A DNA stretch of 42,133 bases from Candolleomyces eurysporus (lineage: Eukaryota; Basidiomycota; Agaricomycetes; Agaricales; Psathyrellaceae). Shown in pieces: positions 1-10,872 of this stretch. The stretch is from positions 1 to 42,133 of the forward strand of contig JANBPK010001531.1 in NCBI GenBank assembly GCA_027579435.1, in the 5' to 3' direction. The notes beneath the pieces are model-generated. The model ran no database searches. It had not been told where the DNA came from and saw only the letters and a list, made by a program, of their open reading frames with translations. The number at the start of each line of letters is the position of its first letter. Position 1 is the stretch's first letter. The position numbers and the translations under genes were made by a program.

Positions 1-337
1 TTCTCATCACATTGTTAAAGTTATATCGTGTCGAGACCGTGTTCTCACTTCCAAGTCGAATCCATGTAACATCGAAGTCTGTTGTCTTACGAAGTTCAGC
101 TTCCGAAGCAATAACATCGAACCTGGTTGAGCCTTAGCTCCCCCTTCGAACTTGCAATTGCAAAGTTTACGTTCCGAAGCCCAAGTCCAGCTTGACTTAG
201 AGCTTTTCACTATACCCTTGCCCGCCTCTTATCTTCCGAAGATACTTGGTGTGTTTGTTTTGTGTGTGTGTTGGTGTTTGAGTTAGGTTCTTTGTCTTGT
301 TGTGTTTTGAGCCTTAGAACGCGACCTGCGCATCAGC
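1..337. other. No gene recognised at the window edge
   Basis: No coding frame here resembles a known protein. The sequence carries several copies of the word TTCCGAAG and a GT-rich stretch (about 240-300) just before the dispersed repeat. It may be the body of the element whose end is the repeat at 338-615, but there is no second copy of this part in the window to test that. Confidence 0.4.
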
Positions 338-615
338 GCGGCATGATACTAAGTTAAAGGAAAGATCNAAGCTATAAAGAAGTAACCTTAGGGTTAACTG
401 TGTGATTATCGAGTACCCCTCGATTTACTTGGAATTAGTGTGCACAAGAGAGAGAATCTGTAAATTCTTAATACTCTACACTANCCCCCCATACTCGCAC
501 CCCCGATTTCGGTGCGGCCCGACTACCAAAGGTTTATACATTATACTTACCTCGCACGGCTCGACTTGGAGTTGGTGTTAGGTGTTAGTTGGTGTGTTAG
601 TAGTCTCGCCGTACT
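338..615 (+). repeat. Dispersed repeat, copy 1 of 2
   Basis: This stretch matches 24580-24848 over its whole length in the same orientation, with scattered substitutions and one extra ~10-base segment here near 428-437. Shared landmarks are GATACTAAG, CCTTAGGGTTAACTGTGTGAT, AATTCTTAATACTCTA and the terminal TAGTCTCGCCGTACT, after which the copies diverge abruptly. A sharp shared right edge suggests the end of a mobile element (LTR-like or non-autonomous). No coding frame is evident, and two N bases (367, 484) lie in this copy. Confidence 0.8.
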
Positions 616-827
616 CAATCTCTTCAACGTGCTACTAAGGAGATAAGTCCAAGGGAGTCTGAATCAAATACAAGTAAACAATAGNAAAAAAAAGATACCC
701 CAGGGGTTATTACATAACAGATCTGGATCCCTGTCCTTCTTTATCAAATTGTTAATGACAGCCTTAAGTCTATATATGCTCCTGACTTATTGGCGAGGGC
801 TGGCGCAAACTGGCTTCTACTGTAACA

Positions 828-1069
828 AACTGTATGGTAGAAATGGTAACATGTAACGCCGAGGTTGGATGTGCCTAAATCCTGCCAGGTAACGCATAAC
901 GCAAGACTTATTGCCTAAAAATTCACAAAAAAAAATAAGCAAAAAAAATTCAGCCCTGTGGGCTCTGGCACTCAAACAGGCTACTGTAACACGTAATGCC
1001 CCCCCCGGTTGCTTGATTTTGCGGTCCNAAAAAATGTAACACTCCAAAGTCGGTATCTACCATACAGTT
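828..1069. mobile_element. MITE-like element with 14-bp terminal inverted repeats
   Basis: The ends are perfect inverted repeats: AACTGTATGGTAGA at 828-841 and its reverse complement at 1056-1069. The 242-bp interior has no convincing coding frame, contains poly-A and poly-C runs, and holds two direct near-copies of GTAACAYGTAAYGCC (about 847 and 988). This architecture fits a miniature inverted-repeat transposable element. No clear target-site duplication is visible, so the superfamily is not assigned. A simple fold-back sequence is the alternative. Confidence 0.55.
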
Positions 1070-1466
1070 CAGCACAGTATGAGCCGAGCCAATCTGTCAG
1101 TTCTGGGGTTTCTTGCTGCAGCATGACCATTCTCAAGCTGTGCACCCTTCCCTACCCCTTCCCCACCACCTACCACTATCATACTCAAACTTGACTCCTC
1201 CTTGTCTGCGCTCTTCCCTAGATGAGTGACAGATGGGCGCCCACCGAGGGGGCCTTCTCCAGTGCTGAGGACACCAACCCAACGCACATTTCTTTGAACA
1301 TGGCTGTATTGAAACTACAATCCATACACAGACACAAGCCATTAAGTAGGGGCCTTGCTTATTTCCATATAATCCAAGCAATTCCAAGGATCCTTAACTA
1401 TACTCAGGACCAAATTGCATGCAACACCTGGTGCTGCAAGGTTCATTTCCATCTGCAAACATGCAT

Positions 1467-4066
1467 CTATCCATTGGAACAACTGGTCATCCTTTGAGAT
1501 TGCAATAATGATGTTAGAAAATGAATAAACTTACTCTGTATGCCTTCATGGGTGTCCAGTTGGAAAGCCACTGTGGAAGTAAGGTCAAAAAGGGCACTCA
1601 CAAAGGACCCACAGAAACACATACCCAACGGCTGGTGAAACGATTGGTAACAGGAATTGATGAGCTCTCTGAGAGACTGCTGCGACACTGTATGGAGTTT
1701 CCTAGTTAGATAGAATGCTTGAAGGTAAAGAAAGCACATAAGTACCTTCTCTCTAATCACTCTTCCTATACACCCTATGTCGTGCTGCAAGATTGTAGCT
1801 TGTTCCTGGTGTATTTTCAAGTGATACACATGGTCATCCACAAAATTGGTGAAAAATCCAAGCGAATCAAACACCATCTGCAGCCATCTGTCTGGTGCAG
1901 GATCACACTCCAAAGCGAGGGCCAGGGATTCGATGCATTTGCTGAGGGCATACCAAACTTGCTGGGGCCTGTGATCAGAATCATCTCCAAAAATCCAGAG
2001 GAAAATGTGAGTGAATGAAAAGAGGTGGTATGACAAGTTTTGGGAGGGTAGGTGGGGGAGCTGCTTCAGTTCAGCAAGGATACTCTGTTCCAGATTCATG
2101 TTCAGAAACTGGACCTGGTGGTATCGACAGTGCTGCTTGCTATAGTCTGTAGCTGGTGATGATGGAATATTGTTCAGCTGGTGCTCAAGATTGAGGCAGA
2201 AGCAGTAATAGGATAACTTGAGGGAATATAAAGGTGATACAAAGAAGGTTCCTGACTGGGTTTTGGTGGTAAGGAAGTCATGGAGGGATGTGTGATGCAT
2301 GGTCACAGGTTTATCTGTGTCAACTGCTGGGCTATTGATGATTGCTTGCACACTGGCCAGAACCTGAGAAACTCTGGAAACAGTTATTCCAAGAAGTTCT
2401 GCAATCCCAACAAGTGGAAGTGGCTCAGAAAGTCTTGTGATGGTTGATATGATGTCAGAGAAATGGGGAAGGTTACAGGATTTTGTGAGGATACGATCAT
2501 AGAGAGCATCAAGCACTTGGGGGAAACGGGAGGCAAGTCGTTGCACACTTGGTGGTAATTGATGGCACAGCTCGAGATGCTCTTCAAAATGTTTAGTGGT
2601 GTATGAAGCAGCAGCTGTCCCAGACCGCTCCTCCTCCTTAAAGTTGCAGCAGCAATCTGTTAGAAAAAGATGGAATGAGGGAGGAGCAAAGAAATATCCA
2701 GATCGGCTTTCAGTAGTGAGGAAGTCACGGAGGGATGTGTGACACATGGTGACAGGTAAGTCATCGGTGCCCGGAATATGGATGATTGCTTGTAGGTTGA
2801 CGAGGACCCGAACGACTTCAAAACTCTCGATGCCTAGGAGTTCAGCGAACCCAGCAATGGGAAGTGGTTCAAAGAGTAATGCAAAAGTTGATATGATGTT
2901 GGAAAAATGAGGGAGATCCTGGGACCGAGAGAGCGTTCTTGCGTAGAGGGTATCTAGGCCTGGATTCATGTTGAGGGTGTGGGGGAGACGGTCCATCGGC
3001 GTTGATTGGTGGTCGGTAGGGTCGACGATGTACCTGAAGAGCGCGGAAGCGAAAATGAATGATCCCCCGATGTGATCCACCAATTGGTCCTTATCCTTCT
3101 TTGTTGGCCATTCCCCGTGTTTTTGAATGTAGGCATTGATGATGGGATTTCGTTTTTTCTCTGCCTCAAAGCAAGTTCGCATGAAGGTGTCGATGTCGTC
3201 CCGTGAACAATGGTTGATAAGGTTCTCCAAACGGACTTGACCGTTCTTGAGGTGGCCTTGAATGTGTTGCTCGACCCGACTGGTGATCAAGAATCGGAGA
3301 GGAAGGAGGGGGTTCTTCCTGAAGAACTCGAGCATGTCATCAATGAAAGCCCGCACATCTTGACGGTCGTCGCATTCGTCAAGCCCATCGATAACAATTA
3401 GAAAAGGGCCCTTGAGAAGGGCTGTCTTGACCAAACGGCCTCTCCTGGCAGCCGCTTTGAACGGCTCGTAAACCAGGCGACGAAGCTGAGCCACCAAACT
3501 TGATTCTAGGAGGCCTGGTTCCACCTTGACTGCCTTCTCGATGAATGGGGCTGCTTCAGGGATTGCGGCTGCTAGTTGGCAAGCCAACGTTGTAGCAAAC
3601 TTGGTCATTTTGCTTCTATCACCAGTGCTCCGAAAGAAGAAAAAGCTGGCCACCAAGCGATTTCTTTGTTCGAACTTGATTGCAATTGCGAGTGCGATCG
3701 CCGATTTCCCGCATCCCACAAACCCGTAAAGCCAGAGGACGTGGGTATTCCACAGCAGTGTGCTATCGGCCCAGGAAACAATCCTACGAATAACGTCCGT
3801 TCGTGTACCAGGGAAGCACGCCGAATTCGGGGGAGATGTCTTCCGATCTCGAGTATGAGATGCATCGGGAATTGGTCGAAGGTGTCGAATCAGGTCTGAA
3901 ACATGGCAATGGATTAATCGGAATAGCGACCGGCGATGTCGGGAGTACAGCTGTAACTCACTTGGTTGATCAATGGGCTCGGGACGCTGCTGATTCCCAG
4001 CGAATCGATCAGAAACTTGATTGAGGGTACCTGAACGAGAAAAACCAACAAGTTGGTCCCTGTCTA
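1467..4066 (-). CDS. NACHT-domain NTPase (fungal NLR-like) with duplicated post-NACHT module
   Basis: Likely an NLR-like signalling ATPase of the large agaricomycete NACHT family, cytosolic, possibly in self/non-self or innate recognition. The main exon is open from 3895 down to the stop at 1467 (about 809 codons). It encodes the pre-NACHT motif CFPGTRTDVIRRIVSWAD, a P-loop GFVGCGKSA, Walker B FLIVIDGLDECDD and an SR motif LRFLITSRVEQ. A winged-helix-like block occurs twice (codons at 2957-2664 and 2513-2220), followed by a helical C-terminus without WD40, ankyrin or TPR repeats. A 66-bp intron (3896-3961, GTGAGT..TTTCAG) joins an upstream exon 3962-4066. The start is unresolved: an in-frame stop lies just above 4066 with no Met between. 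A candidate first exon 4094-4160 would need an implausibly short 27-bp intron. The GTG at 3719 lies inside the P-loop and is not the start. NACHT identity is firm; the ends and partners are not. Confidence 0.88.
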
Positions 4067-4221
4067 CTATTCAGTAGATAAACGAAATCTCACCATAGTT
4101 GTTCCCAAAGTTCGCATTCTCAGCGCTCACTGTGATTGTGCCATGGTAGTGTTGTATCATAGGTGCTTCTCTGTGTATCAAATCAGCGCTCTCAGCACCA
4201 GAAAAGGCCCCTCCAGAGGGA
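4067..4221. other. Upstream region of the NACHT gene
   Basis: This short interval should contain the promoter and first exon of the NACHT gene. A candidate ATG on the minus strand lies at 4160, with an open segment ending at a GTGAGA donor-like site (4093-4088). No convincing TATA box was found. The GC-rich repeat begins immediately to the right. Confidence 0.35.
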
Positions 4222-4560
4222 GCACACTGCAAACTTCCCCCACGGGTGTAACACCTGGTTCCCGATCCTTGGCCGACCCAGGTGGTTCACCCGGTCGAGG
4301 AAAGTGCTACTCCCGGAGAGCACCCGGCACTGCCAGGAGCTTACTCTCTGGCCAGGTCAGGTTATCGACCTGGGTTTTGTATCGCACACCCGGCACCTGT
4401 TTTCTGACCACGCCAGGTAAAATGCCTGTTAGAACCAAGACAAATTACCGCCACAAATTTATGGGGCTTCCAGGACATTTCATTGGGAAGGCCAGGTAGA
4501 GATACCAGTGATAGTAAATGCGAAATCAGATATATTTCGTGGTACAAACATACATTTAGG
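4222..4560 (+). repeat. Interspersed GC-rich repeat family, copy 1
   Basis: The stretch aligns, with many differences, to 22170-22520 in the same orientation. Shared words include CACACTGCAAACTTCC, GACCCAGGTG, a GAG-GCACC-GGCACTGCCA core, and ACCTGGGTT-TGTATC-CACACCCGG. A third relative with the same palindromic CCTGGCA/TGCCAGG vocabulary is at 5143-5350. No protein is evident. It is probably a decayed non-autonomous element present in both GC-rich and AT-rich parts of the window. Confidence 0.6.
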
Positions 4561-5142
4561 TGGAGTAGAATATCTACGAGTGACAGCAGTGCGCTAGGTA
4601 ATAGATATAAATACAACTGATCAGCGTGAATCTGGAACCTGCGATGACAAGATGAGTAAAGAGGCTTACATGATAGGTTAAAAGACAGTCCCGTACCTTG
4701 AATTAGCCATCAGCGTCAGCGTCACAGTGAGTGCTGGCTGAGAGGTAGGCGAGATGGCTGGCGGGAGTTTTGTCTTCAGCGTGATTTGAGGTACTCTTTC
4801 CTTTTTGCCTGATTTGGTGCACCCTTCTTTGATTGAGACGTTGATCTGTTGTTGGTGGGAATAGAGGGCAAAGAATAGGTGGAGGGAGTAGTAAGGAAAG
4901 GAAGAAAAGTGGGCGAGCCCAAGGCGATCGCCCAGACCTTATTTGGGATTGTAGTCAGCCGCCATTTGTCATGCGTGCAGACTTGGACTTCGTTATGTGC
5001 CTTTGTACAGACCAACGATTTTGATTGCAGTGGAGACACAGGGTACAGCAGCTTTATTGAGGATTGATTATTGTATCTCCATGTACCTATCTAAAGCAAT
5101 AGAATCATTCACCGATACCCAACGCTCCCATTAGCTTTCCTA
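4561..5142. other. Intergenic, no gene recognised
   Basis: Open frames exist on both strands, for example a minus-strand frame at 4776-5039 rich in Ser, Thr, Lys and Pro, but none has recognisable motifs, splice structure or promoter support. Nothing else distinctive was seen. Confidence 0.4.
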
Positions 5143-5350
5143 CTCCTGGCTGTGCCAGGCAGAAATCAGGCCGCAGCCTCCCCGGAAAACACCTGACACG
5201 ACCGCGCCAGCCACAGCCAGGATTTTGCCGGGGGTTAGAACACCTGGCGTGGCCGGGTCCTCGAAATGCACCTGGCAGTGCCAGGTGCGCCCAGGTGTTC
5301 CCGGAACCCGCCGGGTGCTACACCCAGGGGGAGGTTCCATAGTGACTGGG
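5143..5350. repeat. GC-rich repeat relative with a perfect palindrome
   Basis: This segment is built from repeated CCTGGC, GCCAGG and CCCGG words and shares the core vocabulary of the repeats at 4222 and 22170. It includes a perfect 21-base palindrome at 5268-5288 (GCACCTGGCA, one central G, then the reverse complement). It may be a differently arranged or inverted member of that family. No protein is apparent. Confidence 0.5.
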
Positions 5351-5772
5351 GCCAGGAGAAGTCCTGGTGGAAGAGACGCTCCACCGATGCAATGTTTATT
5401 CGGGTGATGGCAGCTGACTGGGGTGGTTTCGTTTCTCATAGTATGAGGTGAATTTGCCTGTGCTCTGAGTAACGCGTTTGTGGTGATGTCCTCTGGGTTG
5501 AGGCTGACGTGCCATGGATCGAGCCGCGTCAACGGGCATCATCCCAGTGCTAGTTCTTGATGGTGCGCCCCGAAGGACGACTTGCAGACGTCCTCAAAGT
5601 AGGCCCGGCAGAGATTCTCGTGCCGCTGCACGTAAGTTTATTCCGCACCCTCTCTTTGCAGAAGCAGACTATCAAATAGCGAGATCATTGATGCCCATAT
5701 TCAGGATGGATGACATCCACTAGAACATGAACAAATCGATTCGCGGTCGCGTCCTCCCCGACAGGACCTCCG

Positions 5773-6911
5773 TTAACGAGGGCAGCCTGTTCGTGCGGTT
5801 GATTGCCCAGTCATCGTGTTGCCGTTGTTAGCTCCTCTCTTCATCCATGGCGATTCAGCTTGAGGGCTGAGAGAGAGGGAGAGAGCTTGCTCGTCGTCGT
5901 CGTCGTCGCTGTTCAATAAAAACAAGGCATGGGTTACATCTGGCTGAACGCGAACGAGCTCGCCGTTGATCAATATTATGTTACCCCTACCTCTCTTCAG
6001 CACCTCCGTATTTGCCTTTTTCTCTTTGTTGTCGATCACGACAAGCAAGGTCTTTGCAAGGATCCACACCAGCTATCCGGGAATTTACTTGCTGCAGTCC
6101 TGCATCCTCCGGCACACGACGAGTTTTTCATCTGCCAGCTTGCTCGTGTCTGAGGCCCGCTCAAACTACCTCCCCAGACACAGGAATTTTGTCCTGGCCG
6201 GCCACCCTGTCATCAAAAAGCGCAGCCAGTAGTCATCTGGGAAGTGGAGGGTGTACCCGCACGCGCTTTCGCGAGGTTTGGTGCATTGTCGGTCAACGTT
6301 CCCATTGATAACAGACTCCGAGAACGGGGCGTCGAGAAATCCGTAGAGCTCGAGGATCTTTCCTCGGCACGGGTAGAATCGGAAGTAGCTCAGCTGCTCG
6401 GCGCACACAAGAAGTGGAGACATTCACGGAAGGGTGAATTGACTGCACGTTACCCATTGCCTGCTTCCTCCGAACCTTCACACCGACGGGATTTACCCAT
6501 TGGCCGGCTTCTCTGATGTGTCATAGGAAAGTTAATGCGGCGTTCACAGCCTCGAATCACAGGACTCACTTCAGCGCTCGGTGCGGAATCGTACTCCTCT
6601 GCTCCGTGTATTTGCGTTTCATCATCATCACCTGCCCCTGTTTAACCCGTTCCCGGTTTGACGCTGAACGGCATGGAAGAGAGGCGTTCTTCTTCCGAGA
6701 CGGGAGATGCGAGCGAACCTTACACATTCCTGGACGCCAGACCGGTCTCCGTATCTCGAAGTCAGTTCAGACAAATCTAGGATTGATACCGAACTCCCTT
6801 CGGGGGATCGATGTTGCTCATTTTGCGACACAACCCTCAGCCGTGGAGGACATTGCTTGTAATTCCTGCGCAGCACTCCTGATTCGTCCAAAACCCGTCG
6901 AGCTTCGATGA
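5773..6911 (-). pseudogene. Unrecognised coding relic, minus strand
   Basis: I do not recognise this gene. Reading leftward there are three open stretches: 6903-6628 (basic, ends LNRGR), 6423-6166 (contains YGFLDAPFSES and GYTLHFPDDYWLRFLM) and 6069-5773 (contains LAKTLLVVIDNKEKK and GELVRVQPDV, then an acidic run encoded by a TCG repeat at 5891-5908). Possible splice signals lie between them, but I could not build one continuous frame. A diverged copy of part of the third stretch and the DNA just upstream (about 5930-6160) recurs at 9350-9560 in the same orientation, which argues that this was a real, duplicated sequence. It could be a decayed gene or a gene whose introns I did not resolve. 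No function is proposed. Confidence 0.3.
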
Positions 6912-7422
6912 TGACGACACTTCAGTGCCTTCTTTCGAGATGTACAAGCTCACCTAGTCTAAGCGCGTATTCCGTCTCCATATAGACCTCTGCCCTGCAA
7001 CGAGAAACCTGGGCGATGAAATCGAATTTTCGGCCCAACGTAGCCTTGGTACGCAGACCTCATGAATAGCATGTCTTTGTGGTTCCTCGCTTCCGCGCAG
7101 CATCACAGATGGAGTCGATCAAAACCGAACTTCGAGAATAACCACATACGGAATCGTCGATGTATACGATCATCGTCATGTTGCATATATTGTCACTAAT
7201 CTTCCGTTCCTTCGCTTCGTTTCTTCTGCTTCCATATCTGTTCTTCCACTCGCTTCATGATTATCTGCCGAACTTTGATTGAACTGTCCTATCTTCCAGC
7301 GGGGCCACAGCCCAAGTTTACCATTATATAGTAGGTGAGCGGCTGCAAGGAGACGATATATCCTCAACGCCTTGTCCCTCCCACCTGTCTACCTCGCAAA
7401 GCGCCAAGGAGGTGCAACCCCA
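6912..7422. promoter_or_regulatory. Upstream region of the membrane-protein gene
   Basis: About 510 bp separate the relic on the minus strand from the start codon of the membrane-protein gene at 7423. A TATATA-like word occurs near 7321-7332 (CATTATATAGTAGG), about 95 bp upstream of the ATG, and is the only core-promoter candidate. No other motif is asserted. Confidence 0.35.
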
Positions 7423-9179
7423 ATGTCTCTTCTTCCACAGTTCTGGTCGTGGACTTTGTTCGACTATTTTACCGCTTACATTGGCGTGAAAGCGGATCGC
7501 AGCAATCCAATCAACTCCTTACCAAATGCTAGTGAGGAGTTAGTGGCTGATTCAGTGACATGCATATTCCTATTGGTTCTTACAGGTTTCACCCTCTTTG
7601 TGAGTCTCGTCAACCCTTTGCTAACCCCTTTCCCTGTCTCTTTTAGGGATACTCGCAGGAACGTCAGTCACCATCATCAGATTGATTACTCGACAGAACC
7701 GGGGTTGTCGAAATCTTCCTCCCGTAAAACATAGAACGAGCGCTTATGCTGTCGGAAGCCTCCTCTTGTTTCTCCTGTTCGCTGCTGGAACCACCATCTA
7801 CTGCGCAAAGTTCATCCTATCAATAAAGGAGTTGTTGTGCTTCCTTAGGACCATCAAAATGGATGAATATAGCACGGTTAAAAGGGCTTTTTGGTGTAAT
7901 GGGAGGGGCTTATTCACTCTGAAAGGCCCCTCGGCGTATCCTGGAACTCCTACAATGCGTTATAGAGATACACTTGACCATATGCTGTCTTTTGCGTTTG
8001 GGATCATAGCTCAGCTTATATTGTCTTTTGCAGATGGCCTCTTGGTAAGGCTTTCCCCGTTGCCACAATAGACCAGAGATTAACTTCCTGTTTTCTTTTC
8101 TTTCTATGATCTGATTTAGGTATACCGATGCTATCTCGTTTTCATTGATAGACGAGCAGTTTATATACCCATCATGGTCATCTACGTCATCTGCATTTGT
8201 GAGTCGAATCATATTATCTTGGGCAGACATATCTACATATTCAATCATTTCAGTACTCTCAATGATAGAGCTGTATCCCACTCTCGGATTCCAGGATGAG
8301 TTTGTGGCTGTAGTAGGCACCGACACACTGCGAGCTTACTCCTTGCTTCGATGGGTAGCAGAGGGTCCTCTGCTGATGTTGTGGTTCGCCACGTCTCTTC
8401 TTACGAACATTATAGTCACCGCCGTCATCATTTTCCGTATCTTCCGTCGATCGTCCCTAATCACTAGCTGCCCTCGCGCCACGTAGGTCGAATTCGGCTT
8501 TGTGGGACAGTTCACTGACTAACTTCCCGAACATTCAGGCAGTCGCGCAACAGTGATCGACAAGTCCCACAAGACAGCGATGGAGATGGTGCTGGCGAAG
8601 GTGACGGGGGGTTCAGACGACGATTGACGATGCCAACTTGGAATCTCCGACTTTGGCGCAAAGGCAGAGATTTTATACATAGGTGGCACTGGAAGTCGGT
8701 GTACGCCGGGGTCATTATCATACTGATTGAAGCTGCCTTACCCCCCGCACTGTGTGGCATCGCTGCGGTGATTGCTCACTACATTCCGTTGATGCACTAC
8801 ACACTCACAGGGACACACTTCCTGAGGGGTTTGGGTCAGAAGGCGGTGTTGCGTCTTTTCCTGACGCTTTGGCTTGGGACTAGTGTACGTCGNTTTTTTA
8901 CCGTGTGTTCCCCTTGCACGTATAGCGGTACTGATCTCATTTATGATACAGGCCTTGGCGCCGCAACTCATCGCTGTTCACGCATTACAAAGGAGGCAGC
9001 ACTCGATGCTCGGAGTTTCATCACTCAATCGTGGTGTGGGGACGAAAGAGAGGCCTCGGCTAGAGCCTATCGCGTTCAGAAATAGGCATGACATTGAGAC
9101 ACAAGCAACAAACGAAGAGGAGTTTACCATCAATATCGGATCTTCGGGAATTTCAAGCGGAGGGGAAGAGTGTCTTTGA
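7423..9179 (+). CDS. Multi-pass membrane protein, six exons, complete
   Basis: An integral membrane protein of an uncharacterised agaricomycete family recognised by the ..DGLLVYRCYLVF.. block. Exons 7423-7585, 7647-8044, 8120-8198, 8254-8482, 8539-8884 and 8952-9179 give 480 codons plus TGA with every phase consistent. All introns end in AG. Intron 1 (61 bp) has an unusual GTTTCA donor but a perfect TGCTAAC branch site; the nearby GTGAGT at 7600 would shift the frame to an early stop. About six or seven hydrophobic segments are visible: SVTCIFLLVLTGILAG, SAYAVGSLLLFLLFAAG, MLSFAFGIIAQLILSF, IPIMVIYVICI, LLMLWFATSLLTNIIVTAVI, VYAGVIIILIEAALPPALCG and a late FLTLWLG. The C-terminus is a hydrophilic tail ending GGEECL. 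The single N (8893) lies in intron 5. The start is the first ATG of the frame; a further upstream exon is not excluded. Function and ligand are unknown. Confidence 0.85.
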
Positions 9180-9975
9180 ATTATTGGGGACCAGATGGGA
9201 GTCATTGTATAAATTACGGAGATCGAAGATAGCACTTATGAAAGAACATGTTCGATTTTTTTTTCATTATTGTCTGTGTATATTAGTAGCCTTAAGACTG
9301 TCCAATCTTTTTTAATTATTGTACACAGCTCATGCCTAGACGGGTCGCAATCGTCAATCTCCTGGCCTTGGAGTGCTCTCCTTGTTGTCGATCACGCCGA
9401 GCAACGTCTTTGCAAGTTGCAAGAGCCCTCTCGCCAGATGCCCAGAATCCCGCTCTTCGTCGTTCCAGATTATCCTGAATCCTCTAACAAACGACGACTA
9501 TTTCATACGCTAGCTGGTTTGTGGGAGAGGCTCGCTCACAATAAATATTAAATATTACTTTTTTTTGACCAGCGCCAAAATCATCGAAGCAGGTCTCATC
9601 CGCAGAGATCTGGAGCGTGGAAGCGGGCCTCATCTCCAGGCTGATGCACGATACAGCGAGTTCTTGTTAATGACGCTTGCAATCGTATACCGTCGTCAAC
9701 GTAGGTAGTATCACTATCCTCGCTAACGCGAACGAGCTTGGAGCCGGGCTCAAGACAGTGATGCATACGGTATCCGCAGACACTGACAGAGTCCTCGTCC
9801 AAGCAGGTCGCTCCTCAAACTGTCAACAACAACGGCAGTCGCCTGGGACATTCGAGAGGCCTGATGATGGTGTTCTGCATGATGGTTCCTTTGGACTACT
9901 CTATCGTTATCGCAGGTTCTCACCCGCCTTTTATATGGAAGCAACAGCGAGAGTAGGTACTAGATTCGGGTACTA
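9180..9975 (-). pseudogene. Diverged partial duplicate of the 5.9-6.2 kb relic
   Basis: About 9380-9540 aligns to 6020-6160 in the same orientation. In the minus-strand frame it reads LAKTLLGVIDNKE, against LAKTLLVVIDNKE in the first relic, followed by the same GAGGC-CGCTCA block. Near 9720-9745 the phrase AACGCGAACGAGCT recurs as at 5947-5960. Stop codons break the frame in this copy. The gene type is unknown, and this is annotated only as evidence of duplication. Confidence 0.4.
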
Positions 9976-10185
9976 ACACTTGTCCTTTCGCCAACCGCGA
10001 CACAATTTGTCATCTTACTGTCGGTTTTTCTGTTTTGAGATGGCTACTACGTGTCACTTGAGATATTGCCGGACTTTGCAAATGCATACGGGGACTTAGA
10101 GATCATGAATATTGAGTTAGTGTTATGTCAGTCAATTAAATCAACGCACACGAGACAAAGGTTTTATTTGGGGGTCACAGGTGAG
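9976..10185 (+). repeat. Direct repeat R1 (lectin-flank type)
   Basis: This ~210-bp segment is repeated at 11375-11585 in the same orientation at roughly 90% identity by eye. Both begin ACACTTGTCCTTTCGCC and end in CACACGAGACAAAGGTTT. The last part resembles the DNA downstream of the lectin genes (ACATGAGACACAGGTTTACT at 12984). It is therefore probably a detached 3' flank of a former lectin-family copy. Confidence 0.7.
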
Positions 10186-10872
10186 TTTGATGGTTGTCGA
10201 CTTTATAAGCAATCGAACAACTGAGTTTTCATAGTTCCGACGTCTTCGTTTACAATCAACCCCCTACATCGATATTTCAATAGCACGTATTACTAGGGAT
10301 CCCAGACGCACCGTTGATGCGGAACGCCTTTCCTGTATTGCCGACTCGTTCCTGACCTGGATCGTAGTGCCTCCTCGAGCAAGAAGCCTATACGTACGTT
10401 CCTAGGACGCCCCATGCCTCCTTGCAATGAGAATATCGTAATTTCCTCCTTGTTCCCCCACCCAGCTTCCAATAGGGGCTAGTCCCGTTGGAATTCTTGA
10501 CGACCCAGCGCTTGCGCATGGTAGTAGGTAGGTAGGTAGGTTGGGCAAACCTGCAGATTGGAGCCACACGATCTTCACCAAACCAAGAAAGCTGCACCGA
10601 TTCGATTTGGGGGGTGACAAAAGAGTTATTGCGTGATTCAAGGGGCTCGGATTGAGCGAGCAAATGCCCGTGAAGGTAGACCGCAGGCAACACAACACTG
10701 TCTAAAGTTATGGAGCCTCCGGTGTGCACGCCTCTAGCGTCTTCAGCGTTCAACCACAGGCCAATCAATGCCCGATAGCAACGGCAGGTAAACGGAGGAG
10801 AATACGGAATCAGGGTACGTCACTGAAGGACTGAGTACTGAATTCTGACATAGATAAATAAAGAATCGAAAG
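10186..10872. other. No gene recognised; short GTAG microsatellite
   Basis: The interval contains a (GTAG)n run at about 10520-10541. Open frames on the minus strand (10388-10768) are composition-driven and show no motifs. Nothing further is supported. Confidence 0.4.

Noticed and set aside
4053..4499. A 148-codon plus-strand open frame
   Set aside because: It covers the NACHT first-exon area and the GC-rich repeat. The repeat copy at 22 kb does not preserve the frame, so it is a composition effect.
5929..6516. Plus-strand open frames at 5.9-6.5 kb as a gene
   Set aside because: Competing minus-strand frames have a better preserved duplicate at 9.4 kb (LAKTLL.VIDNKE). Neither strand gives a full model, so only a low-confidence relic was listed.
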